NCBI GenBank assembly: GCA_035513215.1
Contig: DATKCK010000047.1
Location: 1 to 60,175 of the forward strand
DNA: 60,175 nucleotides
Direction: 5' to 3'
From: DATCZB01 sp035513215
GTDB lineage: Bacteria; Pseudomonadota; Gammaproteobacteria; Steroidobacterales; Rariloculaceae
Numbering within the stretch: the stretch's first letter is position 1; each line of letters begins with the position of its first letter. Position numbers and translations under genes: made by a program. Under the pieces are notes generated by a model, which was not told where the DNA came from, did not search any database, and was given only the letters and a program-made list of their open reading frames with translations. This document shows positions 24,396 to 31,603 of the stretch, piece by piece.

Positions 24396-24490
24396 CGTGC
24401 CGCGAACACCTTCTCGAGCGGCGCCTTGATCGTGACGATGCCTTCTATGTTCTGCGAGTTTTCCGGGACCGTGACTTTGAGCGTGGCCAT
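24392..24490 (-). CDS. 32-aa frame, possible AHSA1 N-terminal remnant
   Basis: MATLKVTVPENSQNIEGIV followed by TIKAPLEKVFAAR, then stop. The 'IVTIKAPLEKVFAA' part looks like the first strand and helix of another SRPBCC domain (compare LTIERVFPASIARVWQA in the next gene). It may be the start of a second AHSA1 gene that lost the rest by deletion, leaving its stop coupled by ATGA to the following gene. It could alternatively act as a coupling leader peptide. Overlaps the ArsR 3' end by 46 bp. Confidence 0.45.
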   Translation of the reverse strand: MATLKVTVPENSQNIEGIVTIKAPLEKVFAAR

Positions 24491-24831
24491 TGTGTTTTCC
24501 TTGTCGTGTCGTCGGTGAGCAACGCCTCGAGGGCGTCGTATCGCGCCGCCCAGAGCTTTTCGTATTCGGACAGGTGCGCCTCGGCCGTCTGGATCGTCTC
24601 GGGGACGATCGCGACGACCTTTTCCTTGCCCTTGCGTTCCTTGGTCACGAGACCCGCCTTCTCGAGCACGTTGACGTGCTTGGCGATGGCGGCGAGCGAG
24701 ATCGCGTAGGGCCTGGCCAGCTCGCTGATCGTCTGCTCGGCCCGGCTCAGCCGCCGCAGCATGTCGCGACGGGTGGCGTCGGCGAGGGAATGGAAGACCA
24801 GGTTCAGGGGGTCGGCGGTACATTCAACCAT
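24445..24831 (-). CDS. ArsR-family transcriptional repressor
   Basis: 128 aa from ATG at 24831. The winged helix-turn-helix is clear: DPLNLVFHSLADATRRDMLRRLSRAEQTISELARPYAISLAAIAKHVNVLEKAGLVTKERKGK. No metal-binding CxC motif is present in the recognition helix, so it is not a classical metal sensor; it belongs to the group encoded next to AHSA1 genes. The last roughly 20 residues (TRKTQWPRSKSRSRKTRRT) are basic and read through into the next frame, looking like a lost stop. The start codon lies inside a perfect palindrome (24821-24842), indicating autorepression. Confidence 0.88.
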   Translation of the reverse strand: MVECTADPLNLVFHSLADATRRDMLRRLSRAEQTISELARPYAISLAAIAKHVNVLEKAGLVTKERKGKEKVVAIVPETIQTAEAHLSEYEKLWAARYDALEALLTDDTTRKTQWPRSKSRSRKTRRT

Positions 24832-24867
24832 ATGGTTGAATGTAAGCGGGCCGGCGGAGACTGTCAA
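24821..24867 (-). promoter_or_regulatory. ArsR promoter with palindromic operator over start codon
   Basis: On the minus strand TTGACA (24867-24862) and TACATT (24844-24839) are separated by 17 bp, a near-consensus sigma70 promoter. A perfect 22-bp palindrome at 24821-24842 (half-site CATTCAACCAT) overlaps the -10 box and contains the ArsR ATG at 24831. Transcription should begin within a base or two of the ATG, giving a leaderless mRNA. Repressor binding would block the promoter directly. Confidence 0.75.
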
Positions 24868-24937
24868 GCCCTGGCTGATCCGGCTCTAAGGCGCGTGGGC
24901 GAAAGGCAGTTCGACGAGCTGCTTCCGGCAGCGACGG

Positions 24938-25774
24938 CTAGCTTTCGAGAAACGTGCTCGCGACCGACGCTTCGATCGCTTCGTGCACGACGTCGAAAAG
25001 CGTATCCGACACATTCTCGTATTCGGTTTGAACAGGCTCCCTGAACGCCATATCGTTCCAGGATCCCATGCCGCCGAAGACCCAGGCCCGGCTCGCTGCC
25101 TTGAGCAGGGACTTCGCATCCGGGTTCAGTTGCCCCGGCATCGCGATGTCCTCTTGATACTCGACGTCGGCCTCGGAGTCATCGAGCGCGGCAAGCGCTT
25201 CGGTGAATCGGCTCGTGACGACGCCCTCGGTGTGTCGCTCGGAAAACCTGAGCACCTCCTCGAGGCTTTCCCGGAACGACGCCTTGACGATTGCTAGATT
25301 GCGGTTCGCGTGAATCTCGCGCGACTCCATGGCCTCGAGCGTGTACGAGACGCGCCAGATGCGCTGGCCTGGTGCGTTCTCGTCCCAGACATGCCAGGCC
25401 TCGGACCAGGACTCGCTGAGGCCGTCGTCCCGGAGCACCACGATGTGCCCGACGCGTCCGCCGCCAACGAAGCCGGCCGAGAGGCGGTCGCTGATCTCAG
25501 GATCGTTGCGGCGCAGGAAGATCAGCCTGACACCGTCGACCTCGCGCAGCGGCAGCGCATGGATCCACTCGTTGGGGTTCTCGGCGACGATCTCGCGGCT
25601 CGGCTGGCCGAAGTCGTCGGTCCCGGTCTGGTAGAAATCGATGGCGTCGCAGAACCGGCAGGTCGAGTTCGACGGGAAGAGCTCGGGGATGTCGCGGCCG
25701 GCGAGAAACGCGTTCGCGTGGCAGGCGATGGCGGCAAGCTGTGCGATCGGGCCGTTAATCGGGTCAGACCCCTT
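24938..25774 (-). pseudogene. Conserved protein with lost 5' end at repeat
   Basis: A clean frame of about 273 codons ends with TAG at 24938. Its readable start is ACHANAFLAGRDIPELFPSNS, then CRFCDAIDFYQ, and later SDRLSAGFVGGGRVG and NRNLAIVKASFRESLEEVLRF. I recall conserved hypothetical proteins with a similar 'HANAFLAG...FPSNSTC.FC' start region, which have additional residues in front. Here an in-frame TGA (25775-25777) lies inside the REP-like repeat and no ATG, GTG or TTG occurs in frame before 25441. Either translation starts at an ATT at 25759 or the gene is truncated. The Cys pair CRFC may bind metal. Downstream of a CmcJ-like oxygenase. Confidence 0.6.
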
Positions 25775-25820
25775 TCAGGTTCGTGCGATCGGGCCGTTAA
25801 TGGGGTCAGACCCCATTTAC
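25741..25820. repeat. REP-like repeat cluster 2 with 42-bp tandem duplication
   Basis: Two copies of GTGCGATCGGGCCGTTAAT (25741-25759 and 25783-25801), each followed by a (C/G)GGGTCAGACCCC core. The period is 42 bp. The GTGCGATC...TTAAT part is coding sequence of the truncated gene, so host sequence was duplicated together with the repeat unit. The second unit supplies the stop codon region of the CmcJ-like gene. Confidence 0.85.
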
Positions 25821-26638
25821 AGGAACGCGATTGTGCGCAGCTCGATGCTTTCGCGCGGTGGCGCGTCGGGCGCGATGCCGGGGTGGGTGAAGGCGCTGTG
25901 CGCCGCCCACTGCACGGCGGACGGATCGGAGTCGTAGAGCTTGAAAGCGAGCACCTCGTCGGGGCGCATCTTCGGTGCCCAATACCAGCGCTGGTTCTTG
26001 TTGAACGAGACGGCGTGGCCGTAGAGCGTCGGGCGGTTCGGGTCGCCCAGGCCGCCGCGGACCTCGCTGTCGCAAAGGTCGGCAGACGCGACTGAGCTTC
26101 CGTCGCAAACGGCAAACGGCGCGCTCTCGACGACCCTGATCGGACGCCAGACGTTGATCAGCATGTAGCGGCCGGCAAGCCAGCGCTCGGCTTCCTCCTT
26201 GTTGAGCACGTCGTACGAGAACTGGCGCACGGTGTAGTCGCCGTAGTCGACGTGCGCGCCGAAGGCGGGCAGATTGCCCTCGGCCGCGTCCTTGCGGCTC
26301 GTGCGCAGCATCGTGCCGAAGGTGATGACCTTGTCGGCGCCGGTCAGCTCCGCGATCAGCGCCTTGACCTCGGGAATATAGACGCGCTCGACCTCGTCGG
26401 GGTCATGGAAGTTCTCGCACGCCGACGCGCGCTCGATCAGCGCAATGCCGTTCTTCTCGAGCGTGAGCTCGTCGCGAAGCGGGCGCATGTCGCGGATCGT
26501 GACCTGGTGCGGCGTGTAGGGCCATTGCGACTTCTTGCGGTCCGTCGGATAGAAGATGACCTTCTCGCCGGGCGGGCAGAAGTCCATCGTGGCGACGACG
26601 GCCGGCTCGTCGGTGATCTGCGAGGTCTCTGCGCTCAA
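25817..26638 (-). CDS. CmcJ/NvfI-like oxidoreductase
   Basis: 273 aa from a TTG at 26638, chosen because AGGGGAG stands 4-5 nt before it; the first internal ATG would remove 17 residues. The sequence follows the CmcJ/NvfI/AsqO-type 2-oxoglutarate-dependent family: PYTPHQVTIRDMRPLRDELTLEKNGIAL, the FGAHVDYG metal-site segment, LINVWRPI, NQRWYWAPKMRPDEVLAFKLYDSD and AAHSAFTHP. Relatives hydroxylate or desaturate small molecules with Fe(II), although the catalytic details of bacterial members are poorly known. The 3' end runs into a REP-like repeat, and the gene downstream has lost its start. Confidence 0.85.
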   Translation of the reverse strand: MSAETSQITDEPAVVATMDFCPPGEKVIFYPTDRKKSQWPYTPHQVTIRDMRPLRDELTLEKNGIALIERASACENFHDPDEVERVYIPEVKALIAELTGADKVITFGTMLRTSRKDAAEGNLPAFGAHVDYGDYTVRQFSYDVLNKEEAERWLAGRYMLINVWRPIRVVESAPFAVCDGSSVASADLCDSEVRGGLGDPNRPTLYGHAVSFNKNQRWYWAPKMRPDEVLAFKLYDSDPSAVQWAAHSAFTHPGIAPDAPPRESIELRTIAFL

Positions 26639-26733
26639 ACGGCTCCCCTGGCTGGCTCTTTCGGGATGCTCCGCGGGATTCTACAACGTAGCACCGGCCG
26701 ACAGAGCCGCAAGGACCAGCCGCTTCGAGTGTC

Positions 26734-27861
26734 TCAGTGCGACCCGACGAGCGAGCCGATCGCCGTGTCGTCGATGCCCCAGTCGCGCAGCGCCTCGACG
26801 CCGCCTTCGCCCGCGGGCGCCGCGCCGCGTGGCGGCGGCGCTTCGGTTCCCGAGAACCGCGGCAAGGGCGCGGGCTGCACGACACCGTCGATCGTGACGA
26901 AGGAGCCACGCGCCTGGTTGTGCGCGTGTTGCGGCGCTTCGGTCAGGCTCAGCACCGGCGCGTAGCAGACCTCGGTGCCTTCGAAGCGCGCGCACCATTC
27001 GTCGCGCGTGCGGGTTGCGAATATGTCGGCGAGCTTCTCTTTGAGAGCGGGCCAGCGTTCCTCGATCCTGGGGTCAGCGAAGTCGGGATCGTCGATTTCC
27101 ATCGCTTCGAGCAGCGCGGCGTAGAACGGTTTCTCGATCGAGCCGATTGCGATCCACTTGCCGTCGGCGCATTCATAGGTGTTGTAGAAGTGCGCGCCGC
27201 CGTCGATGATGTTGCTCTCGCGCTCGCCCTTCCAGCGCCCGGCCTGATGGGCGCCGTAGATCATGCCCATCGTCGAGATCACGCCGTCGGTCATCGCGCA
27301 ATCGATGACCTGGCCGTCACCGCCGTCGGCGACAACCTTCAGCGCCGCCATGATGCCGAACGCAAGCCAGAGCGCGCCGCCGCCGAAGTCGCCGATCAGA
27401 TTGAGCGGCACCGCGGGCTTCTCTTTCGGGCCGAGCGCATGCAGCGCGCCCGTCAGGGCGACGTAGTTGATGTCGTGCCCGGGCGACTGGCTCATCGGTC
27501 CTGTCTGGCCGAATCCCGTCATCCGGCCGTAGACGAGCTTCGAGTTGCGCCTGAGCGCGACGTCGGGCCCGAGGCCGAGCCGCTCCATGACGCCCGGCCT
27601 GAAGCCCTCGATCAACGCGTCCGACTGCTCGATCAGGCGCAGCGCAACGGCGTTTGCCTTCTGGTCCTTGAGATTCAGAACGACCGAGCGCCGCCCGCGG
27701 GTGTCGACCGAGAAGCGGTCGTAGACGTAACCGTCCGGCCGGTCGATGCGGAGCACGTCGGCGCCGAGATCGGCGAAGAGCCGGCCGCAGAACGGCGTCG
27801 GACCGAGTCCCGCGAACTCGAGGATCCGAAGGTCCCTGAGTGGTCCCGTCTGTTGCGTCAA
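26734..27861 (-). CDS. CaiB/BaiF CoA transferase (alpha-methylacyl-CoA racemase-like)
   Basis: 375 aa from a TTG at 27861. Characteristic CaiB-family segments are LRDLRILEFAGLGPTPFCGRLFADLGADVLRID, SVVLNLKDQKANAVALRLIEQSDALIEGFRPGVMERLGLGPD and GHDINYVALTGALHALG (which carries the catalytic Asp of the racemase group). GPTPFCGRLFADLGADV resembles alpha-methylacyl-CoA racemases rather than formyl-CoA transferases. It would epimerise 2-methylacyl-CoA esters during branched or steroid side-chain degradation. The gene is divergent, 49 bp from a secreted coiled-coil protein. Confidence 0.88.
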   Translation of the reverse strand: MTQQTGPLRDLRILEFAGLGPTPFCGRLFADLGADVLRIDRPDGYVYDRFSVDTRGRRSVVLNLKDQKANAVALRLIEQSDALIEGFRPGVMERLGLGPDVALRRNSKLVYGRMTGFGQTGPMSQSPGHDINYVALTGALHALGPKEKPAVPLNLIGDFGGGALWLAFGIMAALKVVADGGDGQVIDCAMTDGVISTMGMIYGAHQAGRWKGERESNIIDGGAHFYNTYECADGKWIAIGSIEKPFYAALLEAMEIDDPDFADPRIEERWPALKEKLADIFATRTRDEWCARFEGTEVCYAPVLSLTEAPQHAHNQARGSFVTIDGVVQPAPLPRFSGTEAPPPRGAAPAGEGGVEALRDWGIDDTAIGSLVGSH

Positions 27862-27910
27862 GATATGCTGAAGCCCCCGGTGGCGTAGCGTACTCCAGGA
27901 GGCATCCTTG

Positions 27911-28288
27911 ATGAAGAGGCCTATCAGAATTCTCGCAATCGCAGCCACGGCCGCGGCCCTCGGCAGCCTGACCGTTGCCTCGGGCCAGGACCCGTTGCCG
28001 GAACCCACGGTCGAAAGCCGCCTGCTCGAGCTCGAGGAACGCGTCGCGAGGCTGAGCACGACGCTCGATATTCGCACCGAGGTCTCGGGCCCCCAGGACC
28101 GGGTCAACCGCGACTTCAACCTCGACACGCGGCTTACCGACATCGAGCGGCGCCTCCAGCAGCTCAGCTTCGAGATGTCGACCGTCTCGAGCCGGATTTC
28201 GAGCGCCATCAACGCGGCCAATCAGGCGCAGCGCGACGCGCAGATGGCACAGCAGATGGCGCGCGACGTCATGAATCGGGTGAGGTGA
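27911..28288 (+). CDS. Secreted coiled-coil protein
   Basis: 125 aa from ATG at 27911 (an adjacent TTG at 27908 is also possible). The signal peptide is KRPIRILAIAATAAALGSLTVASGQ. The mature protein is one long predicted coiled coil in two parts, VESRLLELEERVARLSTTL and TRLTDIERRLQQLSFEM followed by an Ala/Gln/Met-rich segment (INAANQAQRDAQMAQQMARDVM). No enzymatic motif. Resembles periplasmic coiled-coil proteins of the YbgF/Lpp type in character only. Function unknown. Confidence 0.6.
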   Translation: MKRPIRILAIAATAAALGSLTVASGQDPLPEPTVESRLLELEERVARLSTTLDIRTEVSGPQDRVNRDFNLDTRLTDIERRLQQLSFEMSTVSSRISSAINAANQAQRDAQMAQQMARDVMNRVR

Positions 28289-28343
28289 GCAGCCCGAGCC
28301 ATCGAGCAGCACGGTCGGACCGGGCAGGATCGAGGCGGCGCGA

Positions 28344-28655
28344 CTACCTCGAATAGCACACCCAGGCCACCGGAACGGTGATGGCGGCCAGGATCACGAG
28401 GGCCGCGAGCACGGCCATTGCGTAGCCGCCTTCGAGCACGAGCGAGCTGAACGCCGTCTCGAGCGGCGCGCCGAGCACGGACGTGAAGATGCTGCCGGCG
28501 ACGGCGGCGCCGCCGAGCGTGAGGCGGCGCGCGGTGGCTCTGCTGAGCTTTCTTCCGGGCAGCCTGCCCATCACGGCGTCGCTGAAGCCGTCGTCGGCGA
28601 TCGCCGGCTCCGCCTTTCGAAGTGCAACTTCCAATTGTGTGTCTTTGGGGTCCAT
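28344..28655 (-). CDS. Small membrane protein, putative anti-sigma factor
   Basis: 103 aa from ATG at 28655, one base after the sigma-factor stop. The N-terminal cytoplasmic part (DPKDTQLEVALRKAEPAIADDGFSDAVMGRLPGRKLSRA) is followed by two hydrophobic segments (RLTLGGAAVAGSIFTSVLG and MAVLAALVILAAITVPVAWV). Position immediately after an ECF sigma gene and the FSDxVM motif seen in several small anti-sigma proteins support an anti-sigma role. There is no HxxxCxxC zinc motif, so it is not a ZAS-type anti-sigma. Role inferred from context. Confidence 0.65.
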   Translation of the reverse strand: MDPKDTQLEVALRKAEPAIADDGFSDAVMGRLPGRKLSRATARRLTLGGAAVAGSIFTSVLGAPLETAFSSLVLEGGYAMAVLAALVILAAITVPVAWVCYSR

Positions 28656-28656
28656 A

Positions 28657-29190
28657 TCAAGCTTGCTCCCAGTCCTCGAGCATCGCCTTGAGCGCCTCGC
28701 GTCCTCGCGTCAGGTCGGACTTGACCGTGCCGAGCGGCAGCTCGAGCGCGTTCGCGACTTCCTGATGCGTCATTCCCTTCTTGTAGTGCAGGTCGAAGAC
28801 CGCGCGCTGGCGATCCGGCAGGCGCTCGAGCGCGGCATCGACGTCCCTCTGGTCTCCCGCGGCCGCCGAGTTATCGGTCATTGGTGAATGATACGCCTCG
28901 TCGAACTCGGCTTCCGGCACGATCTTGCGCACGTCGTTGAGAAACGTGTTGTAGGCGATCCGGTAAAGCCAGGTCGAGAATTTCGCCTGGGCCTTGAAGC
29001 TCGCGATGGAGGTGTACAGTTTCAGCAGTGTCTCCTGTGCCAGGTCGTCGGCGCGCTCGGCATCGTTTCTCGTCATTCGGCGCAGGAAGTTTCTAAGCGG
29101 CGACTGATAGCGCCGCACGAGCAGCTCGAACGCGATCCGGTCATCGTCCGTGACGACGCGGGCGATGAGCGCTGCATCGCTGTCGGACAT
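28657..29190 (-). CDS. ECF RNA polymerase sigma factor
   Basis: 177 aa from ATG at 29190. Region 2 is FELLVRRYQSPLRNFLRRMTRNDAERADDLAQETLLKLY and FKAQAKFSTWLYRIAYNTFLNDVRK. Region 4 is ALERLPDRQRAVFDLHYKKGMTHQEVANALELPLGTVKSDLTRGREALKAML. Length and layout match RpoE-like group IV sigma factors. It is flanked by a DUF6249 membrane protein (3 bp before) and the putative anti-sigma (1 bp after), forming a tight three-gene operon. Targets are not evident from the window. Confidence 0.93.
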   Translation of the reverse strand: MSDSDAALIARVVTDDDRIAFELLVRRYQSPLRNFLRRMTRNDAERADDLAQETLLKLYTSIASFKAQAKFSTWLYRIAYNTFLNDVRKIVPEAEFDEAYHSPMTDNSAAAGDQRDVDAALERLPDRQRAVFDLHYKKGMTHQEVANALELPLGTVKSDLTRGREALKAMLEDWEQA

Positions 29191-29193
29191 CGG

Positions 29194-29700
29194 TTAGTCG
29201 CCATTCCCGGATTGCCCGCCCGAACGTGGGCTGCCGTAAAACAGTGCTGCGTTGACGAAGCTCGCAGCGGCAGGAAAGAGCAGGATCAGGCTCCAGGCTG
29301 CGTTGCCCCATTCTCGGGATGAGATGTAGAGGACCAGGCCCAGACCGATCCCGAGGAAGAGCAGCCATACACCGCGGCGCAATTCGCGCTGCCGGGACGG
29401 CATCGGCGGCAGGATCTCCTGCGGAATGGACTGCCCCTTGTCGAGGAACTGCACGAACAGGTCCTGCTTGCGCTTCTCCCGCTGGCTTGCGAAGTACATG
29501 GCTGCCACGATGATGACGATGAGGCCGATCATGAGCGCATAGGCCTGCCCGGCGAACGGGTTCTCCATCTGCGCCGAAGCGAGCAGGAATTGCTCGTAGG
29601 TCTCTGGGTCCATGCCTTCCGGAACTGCCTGCGCCAGGGACAGGATCGGTGTCCCGGCGACTCCGGTGAGTGCGAGCTTTTTGGCCATTTTCCTGATCAT
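29194..29700 (-). CDS. DUF6249-like membrane protein
   Basis: 168 aa from ATG at 29700, following GAGG. A short leader (KMAKKLALTGVAGTPILSLAQA) is followed by an acidic linker and three hydrophobic segments (YALMIGLIVIIVAAMYFA, GVWLLFLGIGLGLVLYIS, NAAWSLILLFPAAASFVNAALF). Between helices one and two lies the cytoplasmic segment SQREKRKQDLFVQFLDKGQSIPQEIL typical of DUF6249. It is the first gene of the sigma operon, so it probably senses or reports an envelope signal; that role is inferred. Confidence 0.75.
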   Translation of the reverse strand: MIRKMAKKLALTGVAGTPILSLAQAVPEGMDPETYEQFLLASAQMENPFAGQAYALMIGLIVIIVAAMYFASQREKRKQDLFVQFLDKGQSIPQEILPPMPSRQRELRRGVWLLFLGIGLGLVLYISSREWGNAAWSLILLFPAAASFVNAALFYGSPRSGGQSGNGD

Positions 29701-29823
29701 TTCAGGTTCCTCGGTTGTTCCACCTCTACTTGGACACGGCGGCTGTCGATTTGGATGCAGACGGGCCCAGGCCCGATCTGTCCGCCGATTCAGGCAAAGC
29801 CCATGCTCATGCACGACTCTCCC

Positions 29824-31557
29824 TCACGCGCGGTTGCGGCCGACCTCGCCTCCGGATGCTTCGCGGTCCCAGGTGTCGGCCGTGACGCCCTCTGCCCGGA
29901 GACGGTGTTTCTCGACCTTCTGGGTGGGTGTCTTCGGTAGCTCGTTGAGCACTCGGACATAGCGGGGAATCATGAAGTCCGCGAGCTCGTTTCTCAAAAA
30001 CCCAACCAGGCTCGCCGGCTTGAGCGCGCTGCCGGGATTCGGGGACCCGTCATCATCGAGCGCGTCATCTGGTTTCAGCGCGATGACGGCAAGGACGTCG
30101 TCCTCGCCACCCGCGCCCGGCACCGGCACGACAGCGGCCTCCCGAATGTCCGGGTGTTGCAGGATCGCGCGCTCGACCTCGAACGACGAGATGTTCTCGC
30201 CGCGCCTTCGGATCGCGTCCTTGAGCCGGTCGACGAAGAAGTAGTTGTCGTCCTCGTCGCGGCGAAACAGATCGCCGGTGTGGAACCAGCCGTTGCGCCA
30301 GGCTTTCGCCGTTGCCTCCGGATCGTTGAGGTAGCCGTGACTCATCGTCCACGGCAGCTCGGGCCGCACGACGAGCTCGCCCGCCGTGCCCGGTGGCACC
30401 TCGATGTCGTTGTTGTCGACGATCCTGAGCTCGACACCCGGGACGGGCTTGCCGCAGGTGCCGGGCAGTTCCGGATCGGGGCCGGCCCAGAGCGGCACCG
30501 AGAGCTCGGTCATGTTGAATTCCGTATAGGTCGGCACGCCGAAGCGCTTGCCGAACGCGATCGCGCTCTCGTCGAACGGCGCGATGATGACGGAGCGCAG
30601 CGGGTGGTCCCGGTCGGCTGCCGTTTCCGGCTGCTTCATCAGGAACTGCACCATCGCGCCGAGCAGACCGACCGTCGTGATCTCGTAGCGGCGGACGGTC
30701 TCCCAGAAGCGCGAGACACTGAAGCGATCGACGACGACGGCCGAGCCTGCGTGAATCAGCGCCCAGAGCAAGGCATAGGGCCCGCCGACATGGAACATCG
30801 GTAGCTGAAGCAGGCTGCGGTCGCCCGGACCGATGTTGCGAAAGCCCGTCGCCGCCGTGTAGCTGTGAATGTAGGACGACAGCACGCCCTTCGACGGGCC
30901 CGTCGTGCCGGACGTATAGATGACCATGTGCGTGTCCCAGGGCTCGATCGCGATTTCAGCCGGTTCGTCGCGCGTGCCGGGCTCGACGCCGTCCCCCGCT
31001 GCCTCTTGCGAGTCGGCCGGGTCACGCGCCGGCGTCGATTCGAGCGCTGGCGTCGGTTCGCGTCCCCGCGTCGATTCGAGCCCCCGCGTCAAGGTTGCGG
31101 CGCCGATCGAGCGGATGCCTTCGAGCGACGGTCGCTCGTCGCCGACGACGACCGTCTCGAGCTGCGCCGTGTCGATCGCGTTGAGCCGATCGAGCAACGC
31201 GCCGTCGGCAATCATGACGCGCGCGCCGGAGTTGCGAATGACGTGCTCGAGCAGCGCGCCGCGATAGCCCGTGTTGATCGGGACATAGACGGCGCCGAGA
31301 AAGTTGAGGGAGAGGAACGTCGTTACGGCTGTCGGGCTGTTGCCCTGCCACGAGAGCACGAAGTCGCCCTGGTGCACGCCTTGTGCCTGAAGTCCCGCAG
31401 CAAACCGCTCGACCCGCGCGAGCGTCTCGGAGAATGTCCAGCGCGGGCCGCCATCGAACAGCAGAAACTCGTGATCGGGCTGCTCGGCGGCGCGCCGGAT
31501 CAGAAGGGCGCGGACGACGCAGTCCTCGGCGCTCGGAAGTCGTGCGGCTTCTGGCAT
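29824..31557 (-). CDS. Acyl-CoA synthetase (CaiC-like AMP-forming ligase)
   Basis: 577 aa from ATG at 31557, 46 bp after the upstream gene's stop. ANL-superfamily motifs: P-loop YTSGTTGPSKGV, the A5-like TEFNMTELSVPLWAGP, GWFHTGDLFRRDEDDNYFFVDRLKDAIRRRGENIS (A7-A8) and the C-terminal PKTPTQKVEKHRLR with the catalytic Lys. Overall similarity is to crotonobetaine/carnitine-CoA ligases, but the true acid is unknown. An Arg/Glu/Pro-rich insert of about 40 residues between the N-terminal lobe and the P-loop is encoded by four 18-bp repeats and is not part of the usual family. Confidence 0.88.
   Translation of the reverse strand: MPEAARLPSAEDCVVRALLIRRAAEQPDHEFLLFDGGPRWTFSETLARVERFAAGLQAQGVHQGDFVLSWQGNSPTAVTTFLSLNFLGAVYVPINTGYRGALLEHVIRNSGARVMIADGALLDRLNAIDTAQLETVVVGDERPSLEGIRSIGAATLTRGLESTRGREPTPALESTPARDPADSQEAAGDGVEPGTRDEPAEIAIEPWDTHMVIYTSGTTGPSKGVLSSYIHSYTAATGFRNIGPGDRSLLQLPMFHVGGPYALLWALIHAGSAVVVDRFSVSRFWETVRRYEITTVGLLGAMVQFLMKQPETAADRDHPLRSVIIAPFDESAIAFGKRFGVPTYTEFNMTELSVPLWAGPDPELPGTCGKPVPGVELRIVDNNDIEVPPGTAGELVVRPELPWTMSHGYLNDPEATAKAWRNGWFHTGDLFRRDEDDNYFFVDRLKDAIRRRGENISSFEVERAILQHPDIREAAVVPVPGAGGEDDVLAVIALKPDDALDDDGSPNPGSALKPASLVGFLRNELADFMIPRYVRVLNELPKTPTQKVEKHRLRAEGVTADTWDREASGGEVGRNRA
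31015..31086 (-). repeat. 18-bp tandem repeat x4 inside acyl-CoA ligase
   Basis: Four consecutive 18-bp units encode the hexapeptides RGLEST, RGREPT, PALEST and PARDPA in frame. The second half of each unit is best conserved (CTCGAATCGACG or a close variant). It expands a linker ahead of the ATP-binding P-loop. Confidence 0.85.
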
Positions 31558-31603
31558 GCGTGCGGGTTCGGCCGGAGACCCAGCGATTCTATCCAAAGGC
31601 GAA

